Below are positions 11,523 to 21,730 of a stretch of 64,000 bases of DNA, piece after piece. Below the pieces are notes generated by a model. That model worked only from the letters and a program-made list of their open reading frames with translations, was not told the DNA's origin and did no database searches. Both the position numbers and the translations under genes were made by a program. Within the stretch, counting starts at the first letter, position 1. Each line of letters begins with the position of its first letter. The DNA comes from Allacma fusca (lineage: Eukaryota > Arthropoda > Collembola > Symphypleona > Sminthuridae), in contig OX359246.1 of the NCBI GenBank assembly GCA_947179485.1, forward strand, positions 34,699,632 through 34,763,631. Direction: 5' to 3'.

Positions 11523-12311
11523 CTTTCCATGCATTTTTTAAACCACTGACCATAAGTCATGAGTTAGGACAATTTGGAAATGTTCAGAAAATCAACATAA
11601 CATTTTCTACTGACTGCGTGGGCTTGATTATGTCCCAGAAAACTCATCCATATGGTGATGTGACCCATGAATCGGGTGTTCTTTAGAGAGTAGCTTTTTC
11701 CCCAAATTTTTGGAGAAAGTACTTCTTTTGTATTTCAAAACTACAATTTTGTCACTAGCGCACGAAACTTTGTTCCAAATAGATTTTTGATCCTCAATCG
11801 TGGAAAATATTGGCTTTTCGAGAAACCATCTGGTATTGGTCCGAAAGGAAGTCAAAAATAAAAAATTACTGAATTACACTACAATTACATTGAGATTAAC
11901 AGGCTTGGGTAAAAAAAAAAAAATTCGAACCTCTCCTTTACAGCGATTATATTGTTTAGCTCGCATAATTCAGGATTTTTCAAATTTATCTTCTGTGATT
12001 AATTTGATTGAAAGTATAGGTATTAGGGTAGTCAAATGATTCCGGTAGTTGATTAATTTTAGTTTGTAAAATTTGGAAGCGATAGTTTGATATGTTTTGA
12101 CAGCAGTACTGTAGTCAATATTAGAAGGAATGAAACTATTCATAGGTATTTTTAACGCATGGGTTGTTTGGTGTAAAAAAAGTTAAAAGTGGTGTGGAAA
12201 GACATGCGATTTGTCAAATGTAACAAATATTTAAATTACATTATCAAATTTTAACTTAATTTAATTATTAGCATAATAATTTGGGTATATTGTCAGATAG
12301 TTAGTCTCAGG

Positions 12312-13166
12312 CAAAGATGGGCAACTGGTTTTCCTCGCCTGAAACCTTACCTCTACAATGTAATCTCGATTGTCCTTCCTAATACCCTTCCTAAACGGAA
12401 CTTTTGCTGATTTCCTTTTTCCTAAAAATGGGCATATAATTGCCCTTCCTATTTCCTTGTCAGATTATTAAATTGCCTAGTAGGGCCTAAAATGCCTAGT
12501 TCAGCCTGAATTGCCTTTGTTCAGCCTTAAAGTTGGTTGGGTCAAAATTGTATATTTCTTTACGCATAGCGTTGAGGAACAATATGTATTGTATTAACAT
12601 AAGCGGGTAAATATGATAATTGTCATCATTTAAAATGTATATTGTTAGACGAACACATGAGAAGTTCCAAGTTTGGATTGATTTTCTGTAAGATATATTT
12701 TAACGTTAGCAACATTCAGAATATTAATGTACTAAAAATAAACCCTGTTCACAGCACAACATGAAATCTACGGAAACACCGAATCTAGACTTCTAACTAT
12801 TAGTGGGGTCCATATGGGTGGAATTTCTTCACAGTTTGTGTTTGACTATGTCGTTTATTCAAAGTTATACGGTCCAATACAAATAACTAGCAGTAATCAT
12901 ACAAACCAGTTTCATCTCTTGCCGCTGGTTGGCATCAAATATATGTGTTCCTGGTAGTCCTTCCTAGGATCCTTCCAATTCCCTCACCCTTCCTATGAAC
13001 TTGCCTATTATTTTACATATTCTCAGCCTTCCTATTCTATTTCCTAGTTTTGACATAAATTCTACAACCTTCCTAGTTCCTTTCCTAAAAACCTATCCGT
13101 TTTGCTTTCCTTCCTTCCTAGTTGCCTATTTACAAGGCCTAGTTTCAGGCGAGGTGCCCATCTTTG
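12312..13166. mobile_element. hAT-like element, CCTTCCTA-word ends
   Basis: The ends are CAAAGATGGGCA in inverted orientation and the 8-bp duplication is GTCTCAGG (12,304-12,311 and 13,167-13,174). The terminal zones (12,330-12,540 and 12,955-13,150) consist of degenerate CCTTCCTA and GCCTAG words. The core is unique AT-rich sequence with no transposase. Paralogous DNA near 4,050 and 42,010 lacks the element. Confidence 0.85.
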
Positions 13167-13498
13167 GTCTCAGGGATTATGTCATCATAACTTTAGTGGT
13201 GTCAAAAACAAGTTTGCATATGTAACATGTCATTGCGTGAGTTGTAATAAAAATGGCGAGCAGGGTGGCAAAAACTCTACTGTTTTAATTTTTACACTTC
13301 AATAATTATACATTTCAAAAAATAGCAACAAGGCAGGTAGTAAATATTTTTCGGGAATGGTAAAAAAAAAATATTTTATTTGAGCATGTGAATAAAGTAC
13401 GGCTATGGGAGTCATAAATGTGAGCAAAGTAATGATGTTGTGAAAATACTGTCAACTTTGATGAATTAAAAATCTCGAATTTGATTATGGTTTTGGGC

Positions 13499-14790
13499 AA
13501 TAGATGGACATTTTTCTCCCCCTCTGCGTATTTGTGTGAGAGATGGGATTTAGCCTGCTCGCACTCTCCCTCGTCATCATTCGAGCGACACGCTACGGTT
13601 GTCCTAGTCCTCGCTCTCGTGAGGTGCTACTTTTAAAATACACCCCCCTCTCTCGCACTCATAAGAGCCCTCGTTATTTATATTACACGTAAATAAACCA
13701 TCCTACAATTTCCTACAATCCCTGTGCCTTCAAATAACAGTTTCACGGACACGTGGTTAAAATATGACAACTTCAATATGTGTCGACATACCCCCCAGTT
13801 CTGAACGTACAGAACTTTTGGATAGCTTAGACAGTTTACAAAATTTCCTACAACCTAGCGTTCAAAACTAATTTAGAAAAAAATTGGTGTTGAAATAAAC
13901 TACTGTTTTCAAAATAGTGTCCTTTATTGGTGCAGGTTTTACCCAGGTATTTGCGTACAGGTACATATTAGGTTTCCTGGTTGACATAATGGTAAAAAGT
14001 ATAAAAACCTTGAAAAATTGACAATGTTTATGAAAATAACGTAAAAATAAGTTTAAAATTCTAATTCATAGGTAAAAAGTGCCTATCTTCCTTATATTTT
14101 AATTGTCGGCAAAATGGAAAACATTCAGTAGTCAAACTACAATATTTTGTTATAAAAGACATTTTTGTTGGTCTTTGACATTAATTCTTCATTATAATCG
14201 ATTCAGTAGCTCAGAAAATGACCATTATTGATCAAAGCTGTTTTCTGCGTCTCCGGTTAATAAAGATTAGTCACAAATAGGTTCCATAACCTCAGACCAG
14301 TAATATTCAGTAGTAGGGTCTGAAAACAGCATTAATCGAATATAAAGCCCAGGTGCCCTTGTTTACAAATGACCATGTCTTACCGACATCCTAAAAGGAA
14401 ATTTTTTTCAGGAGTTTAATATGAGAAATTTTAACTTAATCAAGAGGACCTTTTACTTTTAAAAATTAAAACTGGGATTTTTGCGCTGGGCCATAAACCA
14501 TGTACCTAAGACGTTATGAAGTTGGGCTTGCTACAGATCAATATATGTATGATTTTCGCATAACGATTAAGGTAAGAGAAGGTTATGAGGGCTTATATGT
14601 GTACTCTGCCTCTCCCTCTTTCTTTCACATCCTATTCATAGGTCCTCTCCCTCATGTTCATTAGGGCGCCTAAAATCAACGTGTACTCGCCATCACCCTC
14701 GCAGTTTGTGAGGGCGAGGACGAGAGAGAGAGCGAGGACGAGGGAGAGGGCGAGGCATCCCTCATTCCCTCGTGAGGGTACCCATGTATG
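13499..14790. mobile_element. hAT-like element, CTCTCCCTCG-word ends
   Basis: It is flanked by TTTTGGGC and TTTTGGAC (13,491-13,498 and 14,791-14,798; 7 of 8 match). The paralogue near 4,365 reads TTTTGGGCTAACTTC without an insert. The ends are imperfect inverted repeats (ATAGATGGACA against ATACATGGGTA). The terminal zones, about 13,510-13,680 and 14,590-14,785, are CTCTCCCTCG/GAGGGCGAGG repeats. No transposase frame was found in the core. Confidence 0.75.
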
Positions 14791-14804
14791 TTTTGGACTA
14801 TCTT

Positions 14805-15800
14805 CAACAATCCACTTTTCCACCTTTTTTCACTTTAAATTTCAAAATTACCACCGCACATTCGGCTTATACTAATGGTCTAGAATGGCTTCAGCTTCCA
14901 CCTAGAGTAGCGGTTGTGAATATGTGTACATGTAAGTACTTGAATACAATAAACAAATTTCAAACGTTATTAATTTTAGCTTGAAAACAATTCACGTCTT
15001 GGTGTGCAGGGCTTATAGCAATTATTGTTTTATCGCATATCTGCCATTAAATTGTCATTTAATAATAGTTTCATTTTGCTGGGGAAAATTCGATTTAGTC
15101 TAGAAGATGAATCCTGCTAATAACTATATTGGTAATGATAATCCATTAGTTAACTTTGCAATAAATTCAGGAAAACCACCAGAAATGCTTACCAAACCGG
15201 AAATTAACTCATTAGTTATCATTCAAAGTCAACGAATAAAATTACAGGAAGTAGCAGGAATATCACATGGTTGGAATACATTTTAGATACTGGTTGACCA
15301 GGCTGCCGTAAATTATGTGAAAAGTGCAATGTGTGCAAGAATATTTTTAGCTGGAAATAAGGCCAAGGAGGGACATCAACTCTGACCTGACATAATTCTG
15401 CAGTGGAAGCCACGCCAACTATTACCATTATCATTCAAAAAAGTCGAAAAATAAAAGATTGCGACGCAGCAAAATTTAATAAGCAAATTGTTCTTAATCA
15501 TGGTAAGGATTTACAAGCTGAATTGGTACTATTCATGGGCGGGTTTTGGGCTTTATTAAATTTTATGGGTCGGACGGGGAAATGTCTTTGAACTTCAATT
15601 TCCGGTGGAGCGGGGAAGGGGGAAAATTTACGGGCCACGGGTCTAAAATATCACACGGGGTGATTCTCTAGGTGGAAGCCGAGGCCATTTTGGTACCATT
15701 AGTATAAACCGAATGTGATGTGAGAATTTTGTAATTTAAAGTGGAACGGTGGGAGCAGATGGAAAAACGTGAACGAAGTGGAAAAAAGTGGGTAAGGTGG
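14805..15800. mobile_element. DNA-transposon-like repeat with about 110-bp inverted ends
   Basis: About 14,805-14,915 and 15,665-15,800 are imperfect inverted copies of each other; shared words are TCCACTTT, CACATTCGG and TATACTAATGGT. The core carries a conserved stretch beginning ATGAATCCTGCTAATAA with a short frame (QSQRIKLQEVAGI) that could be a transposase relic, but I do not recognise it. A second copy begins at 4,383 and is split by the element at 4,876-6,543; its right end is replaced by other repeats. Superfamily not assigned. Confidence 0.6.
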
Positions 15801-16009
15801 AGCCGTGGTTTGAGCTCTATGACAACAAATAGTAGCGGATTCTACACCTACTGCAACCTTGCGGAATGCCGCACATGCCAACCAATACCTGACAAAATAC
15901 CACCAAGCAAAATGCTACTCACCAAACCGCCACTAAACGTTTTCCCACCATTTTATTCTACGTGGTCAATACTAATAACCCCATGTTAGTTAAATTTAAA
16001 CTCAAATTT

Positions 16010-16175
16010 TAAGGTCATTGTTAAACTGCAATACTGAGGTGACTGTTAAAGTAAATATTAAGGTCATTCTTAAACTCCAATGTTAAGGTCAATGATACAG
16101 GTTCATGTTAAGGTCAATGTTACACATATAGTTTAAGGTCAATGTTACAGATAAAGTTTACAGTCAACGTTACAA
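16010..16175. repeat. Degenerate minisatellite downstream of UGT-B
   Basis: This is the same array as at 7,470-7,700, with AAGGTCAATGTTACA words, and it occupies the same place relative to the UGT stop codon. Confidence 0.7.
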
Positions 16176-16314
16176 ATATAATTTTCTCTTTTAAAACATA
16201 TTCTTCTGCAATTGCTAGACTATATTTCGAAAGAAATGTAACGCTACATAGTTCTCCATTAAAGTGATTAAATTAATAATCCATCATTCTGCTGATATCG
16301 GCCAGATAACGAAT

Positions 16315-18182
16315 TTACTGAAGTTTCTTATTAGCACTTGGAGCGCTCGGTGTTGCTACCAAGCGATAAATCTTTCTAAGAATAAAGAACACCGTCAGCA
16401 CTAACAGAAGCACAATGGAGCTCAGGAAAGCAATCACATCCAACAAATAATACTCAACAAAATTCAACTGGCGTGCAGACGACTGGAGGTGTTTTGTGCC
16501 CTTGTGTCTTATCACATACTCGGCCCAGTACACTGCTTTTTCCAGAGGCTTGATGGGCTGGTCCCGGAAGTAAACGGATATCTCCTTTGCTTTTTGAGCA
16601 TAGCTGTGAAAGATACATAAACCATTAAAGAACCACATTTTGCAAACAAATTAACGTAACTATATAGTTATCAAATTCATGGAATCTAATTGTCTCACGT
16701 CGGATCTGCTAGGATCTTATTAATGGCTCCCTCGAGCATCGGGCCATCTAGATCCAGTAACTCTAGGACAACAGCATAACCCTTCATTGAAGCGAGTCGA
16801 GCATTGGCGTTCTGGTCAGCAAAAACAGGTATTGCCAAGAGTGGCACTCCATGGTAAATACCCTCTTGGGTGCTCATAGCTCCGCCGTGTGTTATAAACA
16901 TCTTTATGTTCGGGTGACCTTAACATATACAGACAGGTTTTTTAAATGTCACATTTTTTGGAATCACATAAGCGCCCACAGGAAATGAACTACTGCATAT
17001 ATTTACTCTGTTACCTAAAATATCCTGCTGTGGTAGCCATTTTGATACTTTGACATTTGGTGGTAAATCATCGAATTGAGCCTCAAATTTCCATAAAACT
17101 CGTTGTTTCAGTTTAGAAAATACTTCTAAAATTTGCTTCCTTAAATGTTCTGGGAAGCTCTTTGACTGCACAACAGAACCCATACTGAAGTAAATGAAGC
17201 CGTCCTTAGCCCCAGATAAAAAGTCGTCCAAATCCTAGAATACAAAAATTAAAAAAGACTTGTTGATATGAATTTTAATGTGACCCGAATGATTTATTAT
17301 CTGAATTTTAAATTTTCTGAAAAATATCGGTGTAAAAGAAATGATTACCTTGGGCAATGGTTTTGAAGGTAGACAGTGCATGCCGGCTACCTCAATCACA
17401 TCCGGCAGGACTGGTGCAGGTGAATTAAGGGCGAAATGAGAATTCGAATAAACCAAACTCACATTCATCTGTATCTCACGGCCTGACGGTAAATCCTGTC
17501 CGAGGTACTTTTTGTAAACTTTTTCCATGGCTGGTACATAATCGTACACAGAGAACAAGTGGTAGTGAATATCTAGAATGACGTTCTCCATTCTCTCGTA
17601 AAAAGTCATTTTACCGACCGTCCGGGCGGGGCCCAAGGCAAAGGGAACAAAGCTAGCGGGGAGCTTAGCTCCCGTGAGCTCGTAAATATACGGAAAAGGT
17701 ACCATTGTATTCAAGTAAATGTAAGGAGCCCCAATCTTGTACAAAACCCCGTCAAAACAATGACCAAAGAAAAAGTTGCTGATTACCAAATCAAACTTCT
17801 CATTTATTACTTTCGAGAATTCTGGATTTTCATACACTTTCTCACAGGCGTCCACAGCGAAACCATAATCCATAAAGCCAACGGTCGAATATTGTCCCAT
17901 CCTCTTTCGTTCTTCAATTGGGTTTGCGTAGACGTCTCCAAAGAATTCCTCGTAGGTCAAGGGAACGAATTCCCGAATGGTTTTGGACTCATATTTGGAC
18001 TTTATAATCGTTGCGACAACAACCTCATGCCCTCTTTTTGACAGAGCCTCTATAAATGGGTTGTAAGTTTGCTTCTCGCTTTTACTTGAGAGGGGAATTA
18101 GAAAGAATATTTTTGCCCCTTCAATTTCGATGAGACTTCCCAAAAGAAATGGGAGAAGGACACTATAAATTTTGAAGTTCAT
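16315..18182 (-). CDS. UDP-glycosyltransferase B (ER membrane type)
   Basis: The protein has 520 residues in four exons (18182-17349, 17234-17015, 16918-16699, 16603-16315), with all borders at the same codons as in UGT-A. The donor signature FITHGGAMSTQEG, the DQNANA box, the C-terminal helix and a KKLQ tail (KKxx) are present. Glu36 replaces the usual catalytic His, and the Asp partner position is Asn. It is very close to UGT-A, especially in exons 2-4, and shares the duplicon on both sides, so the two are recent tandem duplicates. The function is presumably glycosylation of small lipophilic molecules if active. Confidence 0.93.
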
Positions 18183-19077
18183 TTTAAAGGAAAGGTCTAG
18201 CTCAAACTAAATGTTATATTTTATTTGAGGCTTTAAACATAATATATAGAACACCGGGAGTATATATGTAGATCTTTCGATGCCAAGGGATTTTGTCCTT
18301 TGACCAGATTAAAAAGTATACTCAAGTTATCTGTTGAGAGCCAAGATGATAACATGAGAATTATATAATTATAATTGTAGGATTGTGGCTACTCTCGCTA
18401 TCAGCCACAAGTGTGCACTTGCAACTCGGGATATAAAGGTTTGTCATAGCTTTATTGGGTATTAAATAGTCCTCTCATTCTCTGCGGATTCAAGTGTTAA
18501 ATCATCGAAGGTTGCGTTACTCTTTTATTAAAAAAATGATACATCAACGTACATATAGAAGATTTTAATTTTTTAATGCAGTGTATATAGTCACGTAATC
18601 ATAAATTACATACACAAGTCATACCCCCCACTGACCTGCATATATGCACATATATTTCTGAGATCCATTTATAGGCATTTTAGACAATAATAAAATTCAT
18701 TCTGCATGAACAGAGCACTGTGCAGATTCCATATAAGCAATTACATTGCACAATTATTCTGCAGTCGTTTTCGTCTTCATGAATGTTACAAAGAAACTAA
18801 ACTGAGAACCTGCTTGGAAAATGTTCAGCCACTGTAAAAGATTCCCTTGTAGGAGCATGTTATTTCCTATAGCATTGGCTATATCTCCAATGACAAGGAT
18901 ATTTTGGCTCACGTCCTTACAAACGCTGATATTTACCACGTGAGTTTTCCTCTCTCACAATCAGTCTAAAAACATGTAATCATAAGAGTCAATTAACTAT
19001 ACTTAATAGGAAAAGTCAGAGAGATAAATAAATAAGCATAAGCAAATATACGGTCAACTACTAACTGCAGCTACTGC
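18183..19077 (-). repeat. UGT-B 5'-flank duplicon
   Basis: This matches 9,661-10,868 upstream of UGT-A except that about 290 bp present there are missing here near 18,885. No gene is seen. Confidence 0.7.
18238..18250 (-). promoter_or_regulatory. Probable TATA box of UGT-B
   Basis: On the minus strand this reads TCTATATATTATG, about 57 bp before the start codon, with the same downstream blocks as UGT-A and UGT-C. Confidence 0.6.
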
Positions 19078-19345
19078 AGTACTTCAAGGCGAGATCCTAA
19101 GTCCAACCCATTTTAACTTTTTTGTAGGGGAAATTACCACTGTCCTTGAAAAATCTAACGTCCTTGGAGTTAATGTAAAAGATCTCGAAATCAGAATAAT
19201 GTTGTATGCTGACGATATAGAATTAAATGCCTACTCTGCACATTACCTTTGAACCGAACTAAAAGGCATTTTGTTTACTGGAAAAAGCTAATGTGGATGA
19301 AACGAATATACGGATACGCGACAACCTATTAAGAAGATAATTATC
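19078..19345 (+). pseudogene. LINE reverse-transcriptase fragment, copy 2
   Basis: The frame reads GEITTVLEKSNVLGVNVKDL and then RIMLYADDIELNAY, with the YADD catalytic box of non-LTR reverse transcriptases, and a stop shortly after. It is the best preserved of the three duplicon-borne copies but is only a short palm-domain piece. Confidence 0.8.
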
Positions 19346-19725
19346 TAATAATTAAAACTATATGTCCAATTTCAGCAACATAACCAACATCTATTGCTAT
19401 TTACATAAACAATATTCACAAAAAAAATCATTGAAATACATTCAGTCGTTTTGTAGATAACTCATTTAAATTCGAATTTCAAGAATTTGTTATTCGAAAA
19501 CTATGCGGTCGATTTCAACCAAATACAAACTCAGCCTTACTTTTGACACTTGTAATATCATGCACAATTTTATTGAAAACGGTCCAGTAATTTTTGAGTA
19601 ATCTCGCGGAAGGACACACGGACGTACGGACAAGGCTATTTTACTAGGGGGCTGACGCCACCCTAAAAAACTCAGGGCAATAATGTCAAAAATGCCTGCT
19701 TTAGGCTGAATATACCCAGAATGCA
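19346..19725. other. Intergenic DNA left of the Polinton
   Basis: No gene is seen. About 19,560-19,640 (with CGGTCCAGTAATTTTTGAGT and ACACGGACGTACGGAC) has the look of the tail of a common arthropod repeat, but the family was not identified. Confidence 0.4.
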
Positions 19726-19731
19726 TATATT
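19726..19731. repeat. Polinton target-site duplication, left
   Basis: TATATT directly precedes the element's AGTAGTAGG terminus and is repeated exactly at 38,390-38,395. Six base pairs is the expected duplication for Polinton integrases. Confidence 0.9.
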
Positions 19732-19866
19732 AGTAGTAGGTATATATATGGAAAAACGCCCCATGTTGAAGGTATAGGCGACCTTAATCCCCTAATCCAC
19801 CGTTATGACCTCGATTATATATATATATATATACAATCATATATATATATATATATATATATAATA
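19732..19866 (+). repeat. Polinton left terminal inverted repeat
   Basis: The sequence AACGCCCCATGTTGAAGGTA and the following 30 bp match the right end in inverted orientation. A TA microsatellite (about 19,815-19,862) lies at the inner edge on this side as on the other. Confidence 0.85.
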
Positions 19867-19974
19867 CTGAAGGACGGTAAAGCCTTGAATAAGTGCAGGT
19901 GTACATCACCTGTCAATCATCTGTCAATCAACGGATTGCAGAAGGACACTTGTGGACTTTGAAGGTACTGCCGG

Positions 19975-20540
19975 CAAAAGGATTAAGTCCAAAATACTCC
20001 AAGTTTATGCTCGTTGGAAACAAGTCTCCAAGCAAGCACTTGGGGTTTTGTATACTTGGACTGCGAAGGGACTGTCGGTATAATAATGTCAAAGAAAAGG
20101 ATTAAGTCCAAAATGCTCCAAGTTTATGCTCGTTGGAAACAAGTCTCCAAGCAAGCACTTGGGGTTTTGTATACTTGGACTGCGAAGGGACTGTCGGTAT
20201 ACAAATGTCAAAGAAAAGGATTAAGTCTAAAAATACTAAAGTTTATGCTCGTTGGAAACAAGTCTCCAAGCAAGCACTTGGGGTTTTGTATACTTGGACT
20301 GCGAAGGGACTGTCGGTATAATAATGTCAAAGAAAAGGATTAAGTCCAAAATGCTCCAAGTTTATGCTCGTTGGAAACAAGTCTCCAAGCAAGCACTTGG
20401 GGTTTTGTATACTTGGAATGCGAAGGGACTGTCGGTATACCAATGTCAAAGAAAAGGATTAAGTCTAAAAATACTAAAGTTTATGCTCGTTGGAAACAAG
20501 TGTCCAAGCAAGCACATGGGTTTTGTATAAGTGGACTGAA
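19975..20540 (+). repeat. Subterminal tandem repeat, 119-bp unit with 238-bp higher-order period
   Basis: Nearly five copies of a 119-bp unit containing GTTGGAAACAAGTCTCCAAG follow one another. Units alternate between two variants (one with AAATGCTCCAAG, the other with AAATACTAAAG), which gives a 238-bp dimer repeated twice. The length 119 is not a multiple of three, so the frames that run through successive units are by-products and not genes. Tandem arrays near the ends are known in some Polintons. Confidence 0.9.
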
Positions 20541-20826
20541 GGGACGTTCGGAATAGCGAAGGTAAAGGAAAGGCTTAAGTCTTAAATAGAATGTACCGAA
20601 TGCAGCCGTCCTGGGTTAGCAGCAAGTCTGAATGGAGTTAACTTTAAATAATGTATCAGGGCACACACTTGTTTATTGTTGAGTAAATCACTGTTGAGCT
20701 GACTGTTGAAACTTCTGCTACTTTGCTTCTCCACTGTAATTTCCCCCAAATTTTGTAATAACTTTTTAAGATTTTGAATCTGTTTTGAAGTTTTTTTGAA
20801 GTAGTTTTGGAAATAATTTTTGAAAA

Positions 20827-21339
20827 ATGGCAAGCAACCAAGATAGCAATGTTGGAAGTAGTGCCTCTGCCCCTCTGCCAAACGAGTTTGTGGAAGTTGT
20901 TGACGGAGTAAAGGTACTTGTGAAGAAACTGGTTTGTGTTTGTGAGGTTGGATTTAACACTATTAAAGATCTCGTGAAGCACATGTACAGCGATATTGAT
21001 AAAAAGTGCATAAACTTACCTAGTGATATGTCCAAGTGGAGGAAAAAGAATATGTGCTGTGTTACACGTGTGTTTCGTTGCAAGTGCAACGAAACATTTG
21101 CTAAATGTAAGGACTTAGTAGCGCATTACACGAAAAAGTGCCGTGAAAATGAGGGTCTTCAAAAATTCCTTGCGGCGGAAGCCGATAAACGGAAGCAGCA
21201 AGCCGCTCTGGAAAATGCAAAGCGTGAAAAGGAGGCAGCTGTACGACGAGAATTGCTTAAACGCCAAATGGAAGCTCCAGCTGTCGCTGTGCCAAGGAAA
21301 ATCAGTAAGTGTACTTATTATTATTTGCAATTATTTTAA
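20827..21339 (+). CDS. Polinton zinc-finger/coiled-coil ORF, probable first exon of the polymerase gene
   Basis: The frame encodes about 160 residues with two Cys-x-Cys...His...Cys finger-like motifs (CVCEVGFNTIKDLVKH and CKCNETFAKCKDLVAH), then an Ala/Lys/Glu-rich probable coiled coil. Splice-like signals after it and AT-rich gaps before the next frame suggest it is a 5' exon leading into the downstream polymerase; intron-bearing genes are known in Polintons. This link is an inference. An independent small DNA-binding protein is the alternative. Confidence 0.6.
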   Translation: MASNQDSNVGSSASAPLPNEFVEVVDGVKVLVKKLVCVCEVGFNTIKDLVKHMYSDIDKKCINLPSDMSKWRKKNMCCVTRVFRCKCNETFAKCKDLVAHYTKKCRENEGLQKFLAAEADKRKQQAALENAKREKEAAVRRELLKRQMEAPAVAVPRKISKCTYYYLQLF

Positions 21340-21730
21340 ATATTATTTTTGTTGTTGCTAATGGTAAATATTCTTAATATTATGCATTAAACTTATGAAT
21401 TTTATTTATTTTTTCAGAACGGGTGGATGGTATGGACTCGGATGCCGATGATGAGCTGCTCGATGCCTTAAGAATTGCTGAGGTCATGGAAGATCTCAAA
21501 ACTCCAATCGAGGTTCAAAATGCGCAGGATATGCAAGGATCACAAGGTAAATATACATTTTTTTGAACTTGTCCGAAATCACGAGATTCGGATTTCTGTG
21601 TAATTTTATTTGTTTGTGCAAAATTGTTTTTACCGAGTGCAAATTTTGATTTGCGAAAGACTCTTGCGAAAGAATTTTTTTTTGAAAAAACTAATCATCT
21701 TATTGTTGTTATTTACTTACAGATCCCCTC

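Larger units (their letters stand above)
11085..13490. repeat. Intergenic duplicon, copy 2 (interrupted by two hAT-like elements)
   Basis: This is homologous to 1,689-4,380 and 41,345-42,310 outside the elements at 11,341-11,522 and 12,312-13,166. No gene is seen. Comparison with the other copies shows the pre-insertion sequence at both element sites. Confidence 0.7.

Noticed and set aside
14632-14875. Arg/Glu-repeat frames
   Set aside because: By-product of CTCTCCCTCG words at the end of the element 13,499-14,790.
19975-20540. CRISPR-like array
   Set aside because: Units are contiguous 119-bp tandem copies without spacers, inside a eukaryotic Polinton.
19893-20556. Overlapping frames through the 119-bp array as a repeat protein
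   Set aside because: Unit length is not a multiple of three, so the frames end after one or two units; no start context or domain.
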